From NCBI GenBank assembly GCA_017457295.1, contig JAFTHS010000055.1, forward strand, positions 1-32,772: 32,772 bases of DNA, in the 5' to 3' direction. Numbering within the stretch: the stretch's first letter is position 1; each line of letters starts with the position of its first letter. Below are positions 23,033 through 31,988 of the stretch, piece by piece. Position numbers and translations under genes: made by a program. Under the pieces are notes generated by a model, which was given only the letters and a program-made list of their open reading frames with translations, was not told the DNA's origin and did no database searches. The stretch is from Paludibacteraceae bacterium. Its GTDB lineage: Bacteria; Bacteroidota; Bacteroidia; Bacteroidales; Paludibacteraceae.

Positions 23033-24802
23033 ATGCTGAAATATCCTTTTCTTATTAATTTAGTAATGGGTATTGTTGGAAAGATCGAGCTTCAAAAGTT
23101 GAATAAAGCTTCGAAAAATCCACGAAAAGCCCAAGAAAAAACGCTACGAACGATGCTCGAGATATCCAAAGGTACAGTTTATGGACGTGAGCATCACTTT
23201 GCAGAGATTCTAGATTGCAAGACAGATACTGAGTTGTATGCCCGTTATCAACAGTATGTACATAAGCAAGACTACGAGAAATTGCGTCCATACGTGAATC
23301 GTGCAAAAGAAGGAGCACCTGATATTCTTTTCCCTGGACATCCGGTAATGTATGCAACCACTAGTGGTACCACGGCAGAACCTAAATGGATTCCTATCAC
23401 ACGCCACTATTTGAAGCGCATTTATGGTAAGATGACGCGTCTCTGGATCTACAATTTCATCCGTCAACGTCAAATGGTATTTGCTGGTAGTGTGGTGATT
23501 ATTGTGGGTAAAGCAGTAGAAGGTCGTGCATTGGACGGTACTGTATTTGGCTCGGTATCTGGTCTTACTCGTAAGGATGTACCTGGATTTATCAAAAAGC
23601 ACTATGCTTTCTCTTCGATTGTATATGATATTCCTGATTACAATGCTCGCTACTATGCTATTATGCGATTGAGTATTGAGCAGGACGTGACCATGTTGGT
23701 AACTGCTAATCCTTCGACTATTGTAGAAATGCAGCACAATGCTATTGAGTATTTCGACAAATATGTAGAGGATATCGAGAATGGTACACTGAATAAGGAC
23801 TTGAATATTCCAGAATATATCCGTGAGGAACTAGAGAAAGACCTGAAACCCAATCCAAAGCGTGCAGCTGAGTTGCGTCGCTTGAAAGAGGAGTATTATA
23901 CGCCGCTTCCACGCCATTATTGGCCTAACCTGCAGGTACTTTCTACATGGAAATGTGGAAATACGAAAGTATATTTGGATAAATTCAAAGGTTCGTTTGC
24001 TGATGATATTTGCCATATGGAGATTGGCTATTTCTCATCAGAATGTCGCTTTGGTTTTGTGATGGATGATTATTCGGTGAATACTGTGCTCTTCCCACAT
24101 TTCCACTACTATGAGTTCGTGGCTGAAGAAGATTTGGAAAATCCTAATCCTCGTTTCTATCAACTATATGAATTGGAAGAGGGCAAACGCTATTCTCCAA
24201 TCGTAACCACATATGCTGGCTTGTACCGCTATGATGTGAGTGACTTGATAGAGGTAGGACCGAAATACATGGGTACACCTACTATACATATGGTGCAGAA
24301 GGTAAATGGTATTGTGAATATCACAGGCGAGAAATTGCAAGAGAATCAATTCATGACATCCGTACAAAAAGCAGAGGAGGAGTTGAAGATGCCAACAAAA
24401 TTCTCCATTGCGTTTGCCGATGTAGAGAAGAGTACCTATCACTTCTACTTCGAATTCGCAGATCAGATGACTTCGCAAGCGGATGCCGAGAAATTTGCAG
24501 CTGTAGTAGATGCAGAACTGAAGAAAATGAATATTGAGTATGAAGCAAAGCGTGATAGTCTTCGTTTGAAAACTCCAATCACTCACCGCTTGCGTCACAA
24601 TGCTTTTGATAAGTTTAAGCAAGCTTCTATTGCCGATGGTACAGGTCGTGATGGGCAGTTCAAAGTGAACTTGCTGTTGCAAGATGAGAAGCGTCATCAA
24701 AAGTTCAAACAATTAGCTATGGATGCTAAAGAAGCCGTAGGAAAAGCAATTGATGAAATCGAAAAGAAAGCAGCAGTACATAAGAAAAAAATCCGTAAAT
24801 GA
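23033..24802 (+). CDS. GH3 auxin-responsive-promoter-family adenylating enzyme
   Basis: 589 aa. TTSGTTAEPKWIPIT (109-123) is the ATP-binding P-loop-like motif of the acyl-adenylate GH3 family, and TTYAGLYRYDVSDLIEV (about 395-411) the second nucleotide motif. Plant members join amino acids to carboxylic hormones; bacterial members are uncharacterised but common in Bacteroidota. The Lys-rich end (KKAAVHKKKIRK) is unusual. Shares a 4-nt ATGA overlap with a PlsC-like acyltransferase, hinting that an activated acyl group is made and then used in lipid modification; that link is inference. Confidence 0.88.
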   Translation: MLKYPFLINLVMGIVGKIELQKLNKASKNPRKAQEKTLRTMLEISKGTVYGREHHFAEILDCKTDTELYARYQQYVHKQDYEKLRPYVNRAKEGAPDILFPGHPVMYATTSGTTAEPKWIPITRHYLKRIYGKMTRLWIYNFIRQRQMVFAGSVVIIVGKAVEGRALDGTVFGSVSGLTRKDVPGFIKKHYAFSSIVYDIPDYNARYYAIMRLSIEQDVTMLVTANPSTIVEMQHNAIEYFDKYVEDIENGTLNKDLNIPEYIREELEKDLKPNPKRAAELRRLKEEYYTPLPRHYWPNLQVLSTWKCGNTKVYLDKFKGSFADDICHMEIGYFSSECRFGFVMDDYSVNTVLFPHFHYYEFVAEEDLENPNPRFYQLYELEEGKRYSPIVTTYAGLYRYDVSDLIEVGPKYMGTPTIHMVQKVNGIVNITGEKLQENQFMTSVQKAEEELKMPTKFSIAFADVEKSTYHFYFEFADQMTSQADAEKFAAVVDAELKKMNIEYEAKRDSLRLKTPITHRLRHNAFDKFKQASIADGTGRDGQFKVNLLLQDEKRHQKFKQLAMDAKEAVGKAIDEIEKKAAVHKKKIRK

Positions 24803-25656
24803 ATAAGCAATACGAAGAACTGAAGGTTTTAGCAGATGAGTACATACCTCAACCTGCTATTGAGTATCCACAGGAGAATCCTTTTGAACGCACGCTATTT
24901 CCTGTCTTTGATCGTGAGATGGCTATCGATGAGCATTATCCCTATGTGGATGATTCTGCTTGGTATCGATTTAAGACAAAGTGGGGATATGCTTTTGTCT
25001 TGAAGCTTTGCCTCAATACAATGCTGCGTGTGAAGATGGGATTGCGTATTCGTGGTCGCGAGGTGCTGAAGAAGCATCGAGAAGGACTAAAGAATGGGGC
25101 TATCACTATTGCCAACCACGTTTATCGTTTGGATTGTCCATGTGTATTGTTGGCGGTTAGAGCTAAGCATACTACTCGAATACCTATGTTTGCGCCTAAT
25201 TTCCGCACGAAAGATAGTTTCTTTTTGAACTTGGTTGGTGGTGTGCCTATTCCAGAACCAGAGGCAGGATTAAGTGCGATGAAGAAATTTAACGAGGCAT
25301 TTGATGAGTTTCATCGTCGTGGATGGTGGTTCCATATTTTTCCAGAGGCATGCCGATGGGATATGTACAAACCTTTGCGCCCTTTCCAAAAAGGTGCATT
25401 CACCATGAGTTATAAATACAACAAACCTTTGCTTCCTTGTGTGATTACGTACCGTGAACGTAAAGGTATTTTCCGTTTGTTTGGTCCAAAGGATTTGCCA
25501 CTATTGACGGTAACAATAGGTGAACCGATATATCCAGATACGACACAGCCACGCAAAATGGAGGTAGATCGCCTGCGTGAAGTGGCACATGCACAAATGC
25601 AGCAGATGGCGGGTATTACGCATAATCCTTGGCCTGCTACGTGGGAAAATCAATAA
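24799..25656 (+). CDS. PlsC-like acyltransferase (LPLAT superfamily)
   Basis: 285 aa. The catalytic block is NHVYRLD (106-112: H107 and D112, the HX4D motif); GGVPIPEP (147-154) corresponds to the substrate-binding block, and FPEACRWD (181-188) replaces the usual FPEGT. Transfers an acyl chain to a glycerol-phosphate-like or other lipid acceptor at the membrane. One amphipathic/hydrophobic stretch at about 63-76; otherwise soluble. Cotranslated with the GH3-like gene. The altered FPEG motif argues against plain 1-acylglycerol-3-phosphate acyltransferase, so a specialised acceptor is likely. Confidence 0.85.
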   Translation: MNKQYEELKVLADEYIPQPAIEYPQENPFERTLFPVFDREMAIDEHYPYVDDSAWYRFKTKWGYAFVLKLCLNTMLRVKMGLRIRGREVLKKHREGLKNGAITIANHVYRLDCPCVLLAVRAKHTTRIPMFAPNFRTKDSFFLNLVGGVPIPEPEAGLSAMKKFNEAFDEFHRRGWWFHIFPEACRWDMYKPLRPFQKGAFTMSYKYNKPLLPCVITYRERKGIFRLFGPKDLPLLTVTIGEPIYPDTTQPRKMEVDRLREVAHAQMQQMAGITHNPWPATWENQ

Positions 25657-25706
25657 GATATTCTGCGCTACCCTTGCGCTACGTTTGTAAGATAGTATGG
25701 CAATAA

Positions 25707-25736
25707 AAAAAGGTGTATCAATTGATACACCTTTTT
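25707..25736. terminator. Bidirectional terminator
   Basis: Perfect 30-bp palindrome with arms AAAAAGGTGTATCAA and TTGATACACCTTTTT, between convergent genes ending at 25656 (+) and 25754 (-). Confidence 0.9.
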
Positions 25737-25753
25737 CTTTTATGTAGTGCTAA

Positions 25754-27109
25754 TTACTTGGTCAAAATCATATGTTGCCAAGGCTTGAGTGTCAAGGTTT
25801 GTGTTGCCTCTAGATTCATTGTTTTGCCGCAGATGCAGTGGTACTCACCAGCGTATTGGTCGATGGTGAGATTAACTGTTTGCTCCTCAGCCGACATATT
25901 CATCACTGCAATAACGGTATTCTCTTTGTTGTCTTTTGGGCATACTGCGTGGCGAACGCATGCAAATACCTTGTCGTTGTCAGCAGCCAGGCGAACCATA
26001 GGTGCACCAATCTCGTTGCTCCACAATGCGAAGTTCTCTGCGCGCAAAGCGTTGAGTTGCTTGTACATCTCGTGTTGTGGTGCATTCTCTACGCGGTCAA
26101 TGAGGTCTTTCTCGAAGAATTGCAAACGATGGTGGTTGCCGCTTGGTTGACCTGTATAGATCATTGGCATACCTGGTACTACGTAGGTGAATGCGGCAAA
26201 GAGATCTGTAGCATCGCCCATACGCTCGAACTCTGTGCCATTCCATGAGTTCTCATCGTGGTTAGAGGTGAAGTTCATGCGGATTGCCTCTTTGCGTAGG
26301 GTGGTATCTACCTTTGCGAAATAGCCCCAGAGGTCTTCTACGGTCTTTTTGCCCTGAGCTACACCGTTCATCAAGTGGTGGAGTTCCCAACCATAATACA
26401 TATCGAATGCAGTTTCGGTGAGGTCTTGTGCCTCTGCCTCATCCTCTGCCAAGGTGAACATATCTGGGTGCTTAGCGCGAATCTCTGCCATTGCTTCGTT
26501 CCAGAAGTCGGTAGGAACTTCGCCTGCTACGTCGCAGCGGAAACCATCGATGCCGATGGTATCCATCCACCAATGCATAGCTTGCTTCATAGCTGCACGC
26601 ATGTCTTGGTTGTCGTAGTTGAGTTTTGAGATGTCGGTCCAGTCGTATTGAACCATCAAGTTGCCTAAACTATCGCGGTAGTGCCAACCTTCGTTTTTGG
26701 TCCATTCGCTATCTGGAGCGGTGTGATTAGCTACCCAGTCAAGGATAACTTTCAGTCCCAACTTGTGTGCTTCAGCCAAGAAGTGCTCGAAGTCAGCGCG
26801 TGTACCGAACTCAGGGTTGAATTCGCAGTAGTCGGTAATAGCATAGTAGCTACCCAATGTACCTTTGCGTTCCAATACGCCAATTTTTTGGATAGGCATT
26901 ATCCAGATGATATCCACGCCAATCTCCTTCAATGCTGGCAATACTGCCTCTGCGGCTTTGAAGGTACCTTCTTCGGTCAATTGACGGGTGTTAAGTTCGT
27001 AGATGGTAGCGTCATATGCATAGCATGGATGCTCCAATTGGCAGCATGGCTGCTTTGCGCAGGATGCCAAGCAGAGCAATCCCAACGCAGCAAAAAGAAT
27101 TTTCTTCAT
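25754..27109 (-). CDS. GH13 alpha-amylase family lipoprotein
   Basis: 451 aa. Lipobox LASC with C17. The TIM-barrel motifs of GH13 are all present: DWVANH (124-129), GFRCDVA with nucleophile D193, LAEDE with acid/base E222, NHDEN (283-287) with D285 stabilising the transition state. The catalytic domain starts almost directly after the lipid anchor, with no N-terminal carbohydrate module; a short beta domain ends the protein. Cleaves alpha-1,4-glucans or maltooligosaccharides in the periplasm or at the cell surface. A Cys-rich N-terminus (CAKQPCCQLEHPC) is unusual. Second gene of an operon, 30 nt after the SusG-like gene. Confidence 0.93.
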   Translation of the reverse strand: MKKILFAALGLLCLASCAKQPCCQLEHPCYAYDATIYELNTRQLTEEGTFKAAEAVLPALKEIGVDIIWIMPIQKIGVLERKGTLGSYYAITDYCEFNPEFGTRADFEHFLAEAHKLGLKVILDWVANHTAPDSEWTKNEGWHYRDSLGNLMVQYDWTDISKLNYDNQDMRAAMKQAMHWWMDTIGIDGFRCDVAGEVPTDFWNEAMAEIRAKHPDMFTLAEDEAEAQDLTETAFDMYYGWELHHLMNGVAQGKKTVEDLWGYFAKVDTTLRKEAIRMNFTSNHDENSWNGTEFERMGDATDLFAAFTYVVPGMPMIYTGQPSGNHHRLQFFEKDLIDRVENAPQHEMYKQLNALRAENFALWSNEIGAPMVRLAADNDKVFACVRHAVCPKDNKENTVIAVMNMSAEEQTVNLTIDQYAGEYHCICGKTMNLEATQTLTLKPWQHMILTK

Positions 27110-27139
27110 TGTTGATTGTTATTTTATAATTATTTGTTG

Positions 27140-29203
27140 TTAGATGCTGAATACTTTATCGCCATTGATGGTGATGCTGCTTTCGCCATTGAGGTTGATG
27201 ACTACGTCCACCACATCGCCCATATATACGCGTTGGAAGTGCAACATATCATCGGTTACCTTCACAGGAATATATTCTCCATATAGAAGGGCCATGTTGT
27301 TGCGACGCATTTGTGCCAATTGTTGTACTTTTGCACGGAATGCTTGTTGATTTGCATCCAGTCCGTTGAATTTCATCATATGGCGGTTATCTGGGTCGTT
27401 GGCACCTGCTTCTCCGTACTCATCGCCTTGATATACGCAAGGTACACCAGGGATAGTGAAGTTAATTACCTCCAATAGCATAGCCATACGATATGCATGT
27501 GCCTCTAGTTCTTTGTCGCCATCTGCGGTTATGCCAATCTCGCGTGTCCAGCCTGCAGCTTTGTCGTTCTCATCCCAACGTACAGCACCACCTGCCAATG
27601 AGATGAAGCGGCATTTATCGTGGTTGCCCGAGATATTACCCATAGTGTGGTGTGCACCGTATGCGCTCAACGACTCAAGAATGGTATTATTCATACGTTT
27701 GAGCGATTGCTCTGGCTTGCCCAATACGTCGATGGCGGTGTGATAGATATTGAAATCAAACTGTGCGTTCAGCATACCGGTCTTAACATACGAACCAATC
27801 AATGCTGGGTCGCCGTATGTCTCACCAATCATCCAGATATGGCGGTCTGGGTAGCGTTGTTTCATTTTCTTGCCCAATTCACGCCAGTAGTTGAGTGGAA
27901 TATGCTTGCATGCATCGTGGCGGAAGCCGTCGAAAGCGAACTTGTCGAGCCATACGAGGGCAGAGTCGGTCATAGGTGAGCATACCTCTGGGCGCTCCAG
28001 GTCGAGGGTAGGGATATGCACATCAAACCATGTGGTGAGGCGTGCCTCGTCCCACAACTCGAAGTTGCGACGACCATCTGGCAAGATACTATCGGTGTGC
28101 CAATCTGGGTGCTCTTTCAGGGTAGGGGAATTGATATGCATGTGGTTAGCCACGTAATCAAGAATCACGTTCATACCATGCTCGTGCGCAGTTGCCAACA
28201 TATCGTGCAGCTCTTGCTCGGTGGTGAAACGTTTCTCTACTGCAGTAGCATAGATGGGCCAATAGCCATGATAGCCCGAGAACTTGGTATAGGTCTTGGT
28301 GCTGTCGTATTTGTTGCCATTGGCAAATGGATACATGCCCCAAGCGTCCCAAGGGTTTTGTGTGATAGGTGAGATCCATATGGTGGTGATGCCCAATTCC
28401 TCGAAGAAGCCCTCTTCGATTTTCTTTTGGATACCTTTGATATCACCGCCTTGGTAGTCCACGATGTCGAGTACCTCGGGGCTATTCATTTTCCAGTCGT
28501 TTTTCTTGTTGCCGTTGTGGAAGCGGTCAATCATCAGTGAGTATAGCACTTGCGCATGGTCATCAAAGCGGGTGAGCTCAGCCACGTCGTTGACTACCTT
28601 ACCATCTTGCAACGGGATCAGGATGTCGTTGAGGTGTTTGCCGTCGCCATAGGCATATACGCGGATAAAACTACGACCTTTGCTCTCGCGCCATGCTTTT
28701 TCGATTGTGATAACTGCTTCTGGATCATACTGACCGTATGATACATACTCTTTTGCACGTGTATCTTGCCAGAATATGCGGAATTGCAGATGCTCATACT
28801 CGTTGAGAACGCCCAATGTGATGGTAGAGTCGGTAAATGATTTGGTCGTTAGACCTACCTCGTATTGGGATTGTGGTACGATAGGGATATCGTAGTGCAA
28901 TCCTTTGTTAGGCACATCCACACTGAGTACGGACAGGGTGTGATCACCGTTGAGGGTAAAGCCCTCAGCATTGGCGTTGATTACCTGATACGATGGCTCG
29001 GTATTGAGCAGCACTTGGTCGTCTGCCTCGAGCGCTGGCAGGTAGTCTGTGAGTACAACGTGTGTGTCTTCGCCTGTGAATACGATAGGCATGATAGGGT
29101 TCTGCGTGTTTGCATTTGCCTCTGGCTGAGGGGTTTGCGTAGCAGTAGTGCTGCACGAGATGAGTGTCATGGCAGCAAGGATAGTTAGCAATGTGTGTCT
29201 CAT
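27140..29203 (-). CDS. SusG-like GH13 alpha-amylase/neopullulanase lipoprotein
   Basis: 687 aa from ATG 29203 (MRHTLLTILAAMTLISC, lipobox ISC, C17); a Met 14 codons earlier would disrupt the signal. Residues about 40-205 are beta-rich N-terminal domains like those of cyclomaltodextrinase/neopullulanase. Catalytic domain: YSLMIDRFHNG, DYVANH (349-354), FRHDACKH with nucleophile D430, IGETYG with acid/base E461, NHDK with D529. Degrades starch-like glucans. No SusC/SusD pair or susR regulator lies in the window, so it is not a classical starch locus here; the FucP-type transporter and glucokinase at 12721-14993 could use its products. Confidence 0.93.
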   Translation of the reverse strand: MRHTLLTILAAMTLISCSTTATQTPQPEANANTQNPIMPIVFTGEDTHVVLTDYLPALEADDQVLLNTEPSYQVINANAEGFTLNGDHTLSVLSVDVPNKGLHYDIPIVPQSQYEVGLTTKSFTDSTITLGVLNEYEHLQFRIFWQDTRAKEYVSYGQYDPEAVITIEKAWRESKGRSFIRVYAYGDGKHLNDILIPLQDGKVVNDVAELTRFDDHAQVLYSLMIDRFHNGNKKNDWKMNSPEVLDIVDYQGGDIKGIQKKIEEGFFEELGITTIWISPITQNPWDAWGMYPFANGNKYDSTKTYTKFSGYHGYWPIYATAVEKRFTTEQELHDMLATAHEHGMNVILDYVANHMHINSPTLKEHPDWHTDSILPDGRRNFELWDEARLTTWFDVHIPTLDLERPEVCSPMTDSALVWLDKFAFDGFRHDACKHIPLNYWRELGKKMKQRYPDRHIWMIGETYGDPALIGSYVKTGMLNAQFDFNIYHTAIDVLGKPEQSLKRMNNTILESLSAYGAHHTMGNISGNHDKCRFISLAGGAVRWDENDKAAGWTREIGITADGDKELEAHAYRMAMLLEVINFTIPGVPCVYQGDEYGEAGANDPDNRHMMKFNGLDANQQAFRAKVQQLAQMRRNNMALLYGEYIPVKVTDDMLHFQRVYMGDVVDVVINLNGESSITINGDKVFSI

Positions 29204-29242
29204 ATTATTGTATTTTGTTTTGTCTGGTAATAAAAAAGCGTG

Positions 29243-29274
29243 CAAAGTTACTAAAAATTTCGCATATACGCAAG
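29243..29274 (-). promoter_or_regulatory. Promoter of amylase operon
   Basis: Minus strand CTTG at 29274-29271, 20-bp spacer, TAACTTTG at 29250-29243; extended box CTTGCGTATATGCGA. Confidence 0.75.
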
Positions 29275-29293
29275 TGCTTATGCAAAATACTTT

Positions 29294-30700
29294 TTACAAC
29301 ACCACTTCCTCGCCTTTGTCGGGTATGTGGATACGTCGGAATCCTGCTTCGTACAGATGGTCTTTCATGGTTAGTTGTGCTTCTGCTTCGCCGTGTACGA
29401 TGAAGGTTTGTTGTATGTGGTTCACATCCTGACATGCTGTGAAATATTGTATCATTTCTTGGTAGTCGCCATGTCCTGAGAATCCCTCGATTTTGGTGAC
29501 TTGTGCGCGTATGCGGTGGTCGTACCCGAAGATGCTGACGTATCTCAGTGTAGGATCTTGTATGCGTGCGCCAAGCGATGTGGGGGTGCAATAGCCCACG
29601 ATTAGTATGGTAGTGCTGGGGTCGTCGATATGGTTCGATACGTGGTGTTTGATTCGTCCTGCCTCCAACATGCCCGACGATGAGATGATGATACATGGCT
29701 GTTCGCTTCTATTCAATGCTTTGGACTGTTGCACATCGGTGATATACCTCAGCGTATTGAATCCGAAGGGGTCGTCATCAAAGCGCATGGTATCGCGCAC
29801 TTGTTCGTTGAGGGTATCGGCATAGCGACGGAAGATTTCGGTAGCATTGGCGGATAGGGGGGAGTCCACATATACGGGTATGCGTTCTAATCGTCCATCG
29901 TTGTATAGTTGGTTGAGCACATACACTATCTCTTGTGTTCTGCCCACCGAGAAGGATGGGATTAGCAGTTTGCCATGTTTGTACATGCACGTTTCTTCCA
30001 CCACGCCCAGCAGTTGTTGTTCGCTGACCAGTTGATCATCGTGCAGACGGTTGCCATAGGTGGACTCGCATATGAGGTAGTCGCATTGTGGGAAGGGCTG
30101 TGGAGAGCATAGTATATGGCTGTGCAGTCGCCCTACGTCGCCAGTGTATGCAATGCGTTTGATTTCGTCATTCTCTTTGATTTCCAGACTGATAACTGCC
30201 GAACCAAGCATATGCCCAGAGTTGCTGAACTGTACTTGTATATGTTCATCAATGCGATACGGGGTATCGTATGGTATGGTTCGGAATAGTTTCATCACCT
30301 GTTGTGCGTGATTGGTATCGAAGAGGGGTTTGATTTTGGGCTTGTGTTGTCGATCCATCTTCTTGTTGTACCATCGCACGTCTTGTGCTTGTATGAACGC
30401 AGTATCTTGCAGCATGAGTCGGCATAGGTCGCGTGTTGCAGGAGTGCAGTATATCTTGCCTCGAAATCCCTGACTATAGATATAGGGTATGAGTCCCGAG
30501 TGGTCGATATGGGCATGTGATAGTAGCAGGTAGTGTATATCTTTTGGGTCGAAACCGAGTTGTCGGTTTTCTTGGTCGGTTTCCATACCTTTACCTTGAT
30601 ACATACCGCAGTCGAGTAGGATAGTGGTTCCTTTGTCGGTAGTGATGAGGTGTTTGCTGCCCGTTACCTCTTTTGCCGCTCCTAAGAATTGTATTTTCAT
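29294..30700 (-). CDS. Beta-CASP metallo-beta-lactamase-fold RNA-processing hydrolase
   Basis: 468 aa. Zinc motif HAHIDH at 62-67, further metal ligands in SGHMLGSAV and YTGDVGR, ESTYG, then the beta-CASP insert (IPSFSVGRTQEIVYVLNQL, VYVDSPLSANATEIF, IISSSGMLEAGRIKHH) and the RNA-specificity end (FSGHGDYQEM, HGEAEA). Family members are ribonucleases related to CPSF73 and archaeal/bacterial RNase J-type enzymes; this one is the shorter form widespread in Bacteroidota. RNA target unknown. Single gene with its own promoter. Confidence 0.93.
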   Translation of the reverse strand: MKIQFLGAAKEVTGSKHLITTDKGTTILLDCGMYQGKGMETDQENRQLGFDPKDIHYLLLSHAHIDHSGLIPYIYSQGFRGKIYCTPATRDLCRLMLQDTAFIQAQDVRWYNKKMDRQHKPKIKPLFDTNHAQQVMKLFRTIPYDTPYRIDEHIQVQFSNSGHMLGSAVISLEIKENDEIKRIAYTGDVGRLHSHILCSPQPFPQCDYLICESTYGNRLHDDQLVSEQQLLGVVEETCMYKHGKLLIPSFSVGRTQEIVYVLNQLYNDGRLERIPVYVDSPLSANATEIFRRYADTLNEQVRDTMRFDDDPFGFNTLRYITDVQQSKALNRSEQPCIIISSSGMLEAGRIKHHVSNHIDDPSTTILIVGYCTPTSLGARIQDPTLRYVSIFGYDHRIRAQVTKIEGFSGHGDYQEMIQYFTACQDVNHIQQTFIVHGEAEAQLTMKDHLYEAGFRRIHIPDKGEEVVL

Positions 30701-30724
30701 GGTGGTTTAATTTGAAACTGGCAA

Positions 30725-30755
30725 CAAAGGTACAATTTTTTTTGAAATGCACAAA
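30725..30755 (-). promoter_or_regulatory. Promoter of beta-CASP hydrolase gene
   Basis: Minus strand TTTG at 30755-30752, 19-bp spacer, TACCTTTG at 30732-30725. Confidence 0.7.
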
Positions 30756-30840
30756 ATCTTTTCAATTATTTATGAAAAATAATCGTTCTCGGCAATGTGA
30801 TAACTTGAGCGAGGTCCCGTGATAGGGGTAAAATCAGTAC

Positions 30841-30857
30841 AGATAGATAAATCTATC
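30841..30857. promoter_or_regulatory. Palindrome upstream of the 30953 gene, same as at nqr
   Basis: AGATAGAT-AA-ATCTATC, identical over 18 bp (with the preceding C, 30840-30857) to the reverse complement of the nqr-upstream palindrome. 26 nt separate it from the TTGCG of the promoter. Confidence 0.5.
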
Positions 30858-30882
30858 ATTTTCTTATAAAATACCTTGCTTG

Positions 30883-30914
30883 CTTGCGCATATGCGATTT
30901 TTTTACTACCTTTG
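30883..30914 (+). promoter_or_regulatory. Promoter of 30953 gene
   Basis: CTTG at 30883-30886, 20-bp spacer, TACCTTTG at 30907-30914; extended box CTTGCGCATATGCGA holds the palindrome CGCATATGCG. Confidence 0.75.
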
Positions 30915-30952
30915 CGGAGCAATTACTCCATAACTTCATAACTCACTCAACT

Positions 30953-31126
30953 ATGGAACACAAATCTTGTCCTCGCTGTGGTGCTGCGTTTATTTGCCAA
31001 CACGAAAATCCCGCTAAGTGTCAATGTGCAGGTGTATTGCTCTCTCCCGCCACCCGTGCTTATATCGCAGAGCGATACCCCAACCAATGCCTCTGCCGCA
31101 AGTGCCTATTGGAGTTCTCTATTTAG
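30953..31126 (+). CDS. Small cysteine-rich CWC-type protein
   Basis: 57 aa. CPRCGAAFICQ, then CQCAGVLL, then NQCLCRKCLLEF give eight cysteines in the spacing of the cysteine-rich CWC family (here the middle motif is CQC rather than CWC), probably zinc binding. Function unknown. A good promoter 40 nt upstream, shared in style with nqr, supports expression. A hairpin CCCGAA/TTCGGG (31145-31159) follows the stop. Confidence 0.75.
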   Translation: MEHKSCPRCGAAFICQHENPAKCQCAGVLLSPATRAYIAERYPNQCLCRKCLLEFSI

Positions 31127-31144
31127 GCAATCTATGTTTATTGT

Positions 31145-31159
31145 CCCGAATTATTCGGG
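31145..31159 (+). terminator. Possible weak terminator
   Basis: CCCGAA-TTA-TTCGGG 19 nt after the 30953 gene stop, without a T tract. A second small GC palindrome, GCGCCG-T-CGGCGC, lies at 31189-31201. Either may end the transcript; neither is convincing. Confidence 0.3.
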
Positions 31160-31239
31160 TATTCCCTGCCTCTAAACCCTAAACAGTAGCGCCGTCGGCG
31201 CGTCCACTAAACAAAAAATCGCCCAAAAATCACTCTTTT

Positions 31240-31271
31240 CTTGCACATCTCGAAAAAAAAGTGTAACTTTG
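31240..31271 (+). promoter_or_regulatory. Promoter of DUF3791-DUF3990 operon
   Basis: CTTG at 31240-31243, 20-bp spacer, TAACTTTG at 31264-31271. ATG at 31297. Confidence 0.7.
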
Positions 31272-31296
31272 CGGGCAAATATCCAAAAGAATTGAC

Positions 31297-31506
31297 ATGC
31301 GCAGCAACGAAATCTCATATTTCATCTCTTTTTGCATTGAGCAATACAAGCAAAAACACCAACTGACAGGCGAGCAGGCTATGCTTGAACTGGACAAATA
31401 TGGCGTATTGGAATATTTGGAGGAGTTTTATGAGGTATTGCACACACAAAGTGCGCAATGGATTGTAGAAGATATTGACAACTATATCAATCAGCGAAAA
31501 CCATGA
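31297..31506 (+). CDS. DUF3791 family small protein, possible antitoxin
   Basis: 69 aa, predicted all-helical. EISYFISFCIEQYKQKHQ, KYGVLEYLEEFYEVLHTQS and WIVEDIDNYI fit the DUF3791 pattern. No DNA-binding motif is evident. First gene of a three-gene unit whose members overlap by 4 nt (ATGA), so products are made in fixed ratio. By position, a partner or inhibitor of the DUF3990 protein; this role is inferred. Confidence 0.8.
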   Translation: MRSNEISYFISFCIEQYKQKHQLTGEQAMLELDKYGVLEYLEEFYEVLHTQSAQWIVEDIDNYINQRKP

Positions 31507-31988
31507 AAGTTTATCACGGCAGTTTAGAGTGTGTTGAGACACCTGAGATTCGCGAACCCAATCGCACCCTTGATTATGGTAGCGGATTTTATACCACGAC
31601 TTCGTATGAGCAAGCCGAGGAATGGGTGCGTAGAAAGATGAAGGGCAACCGTGCTGCAAAAGGCTTTGTCAATGAATACGAATTGGATATTGACAAGTTG
31701 CAGTCGGTTAAGTGCTTGCTCTTTGAATCGCCTACCGATGAATGGATTGATTTCGTGATGAACAACCGCCTCAACAAGGACTTTATACATGACTACGATG
31801 TGGTATATGGTCCTGTGGCAAATGACCGTGTTTATACATGCTTTGCCTTGTACGAAGGTGGATTGATGAGCAAACAAAACTTGCTTGCAGAGTTGAAGAC
31901 ATACGAACTCGTTGATCAATATTTGTTTCACACGGAGCAAGCATTACAACTATTAACATTCACCAAAGCGCACGAGATATTCTTATGA
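31503..31988 (+). CDS. DUF3990 family protein, ADP-ribosyltransferase-like fold, possible toxin
   Basis: 161 aa. VYHGS (3-7), DYGSGFYTT (24-32), QAEEWVRRK (37-45), DYDVVYGPVANDRVY (97-111) and HTEQALQLLTF (143-153) match the DUF3990 pattern, a family grouped with ADP-ribosyltransferase folds. H5 and Y30 would be the first two members of an H-Y-E/Q NAD-binding triad, with Q147 or a nearby E as third. It could therefore modify protein or nucleic acid with NAD. Enclosed by two small genes with ATGA overlaps at both ends, the usual layout of a toxin with partner proteins. No secretion signal. Confidence 0.8.
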   Translation: MKVYHGSLECVETPEIREPNRTLDYGSGFYTTTSYEQAEEWVRRKMKGNRAAKGFVNEYELDIDKLQSVKCLLFESPTDEWIDFVMNNRLNKDFIHDYDVVYGPVANDRVYTCFALYEGGLMSKQNLLAELKTYELVDQYLFHTEQALQLLTFTKAHEIFL

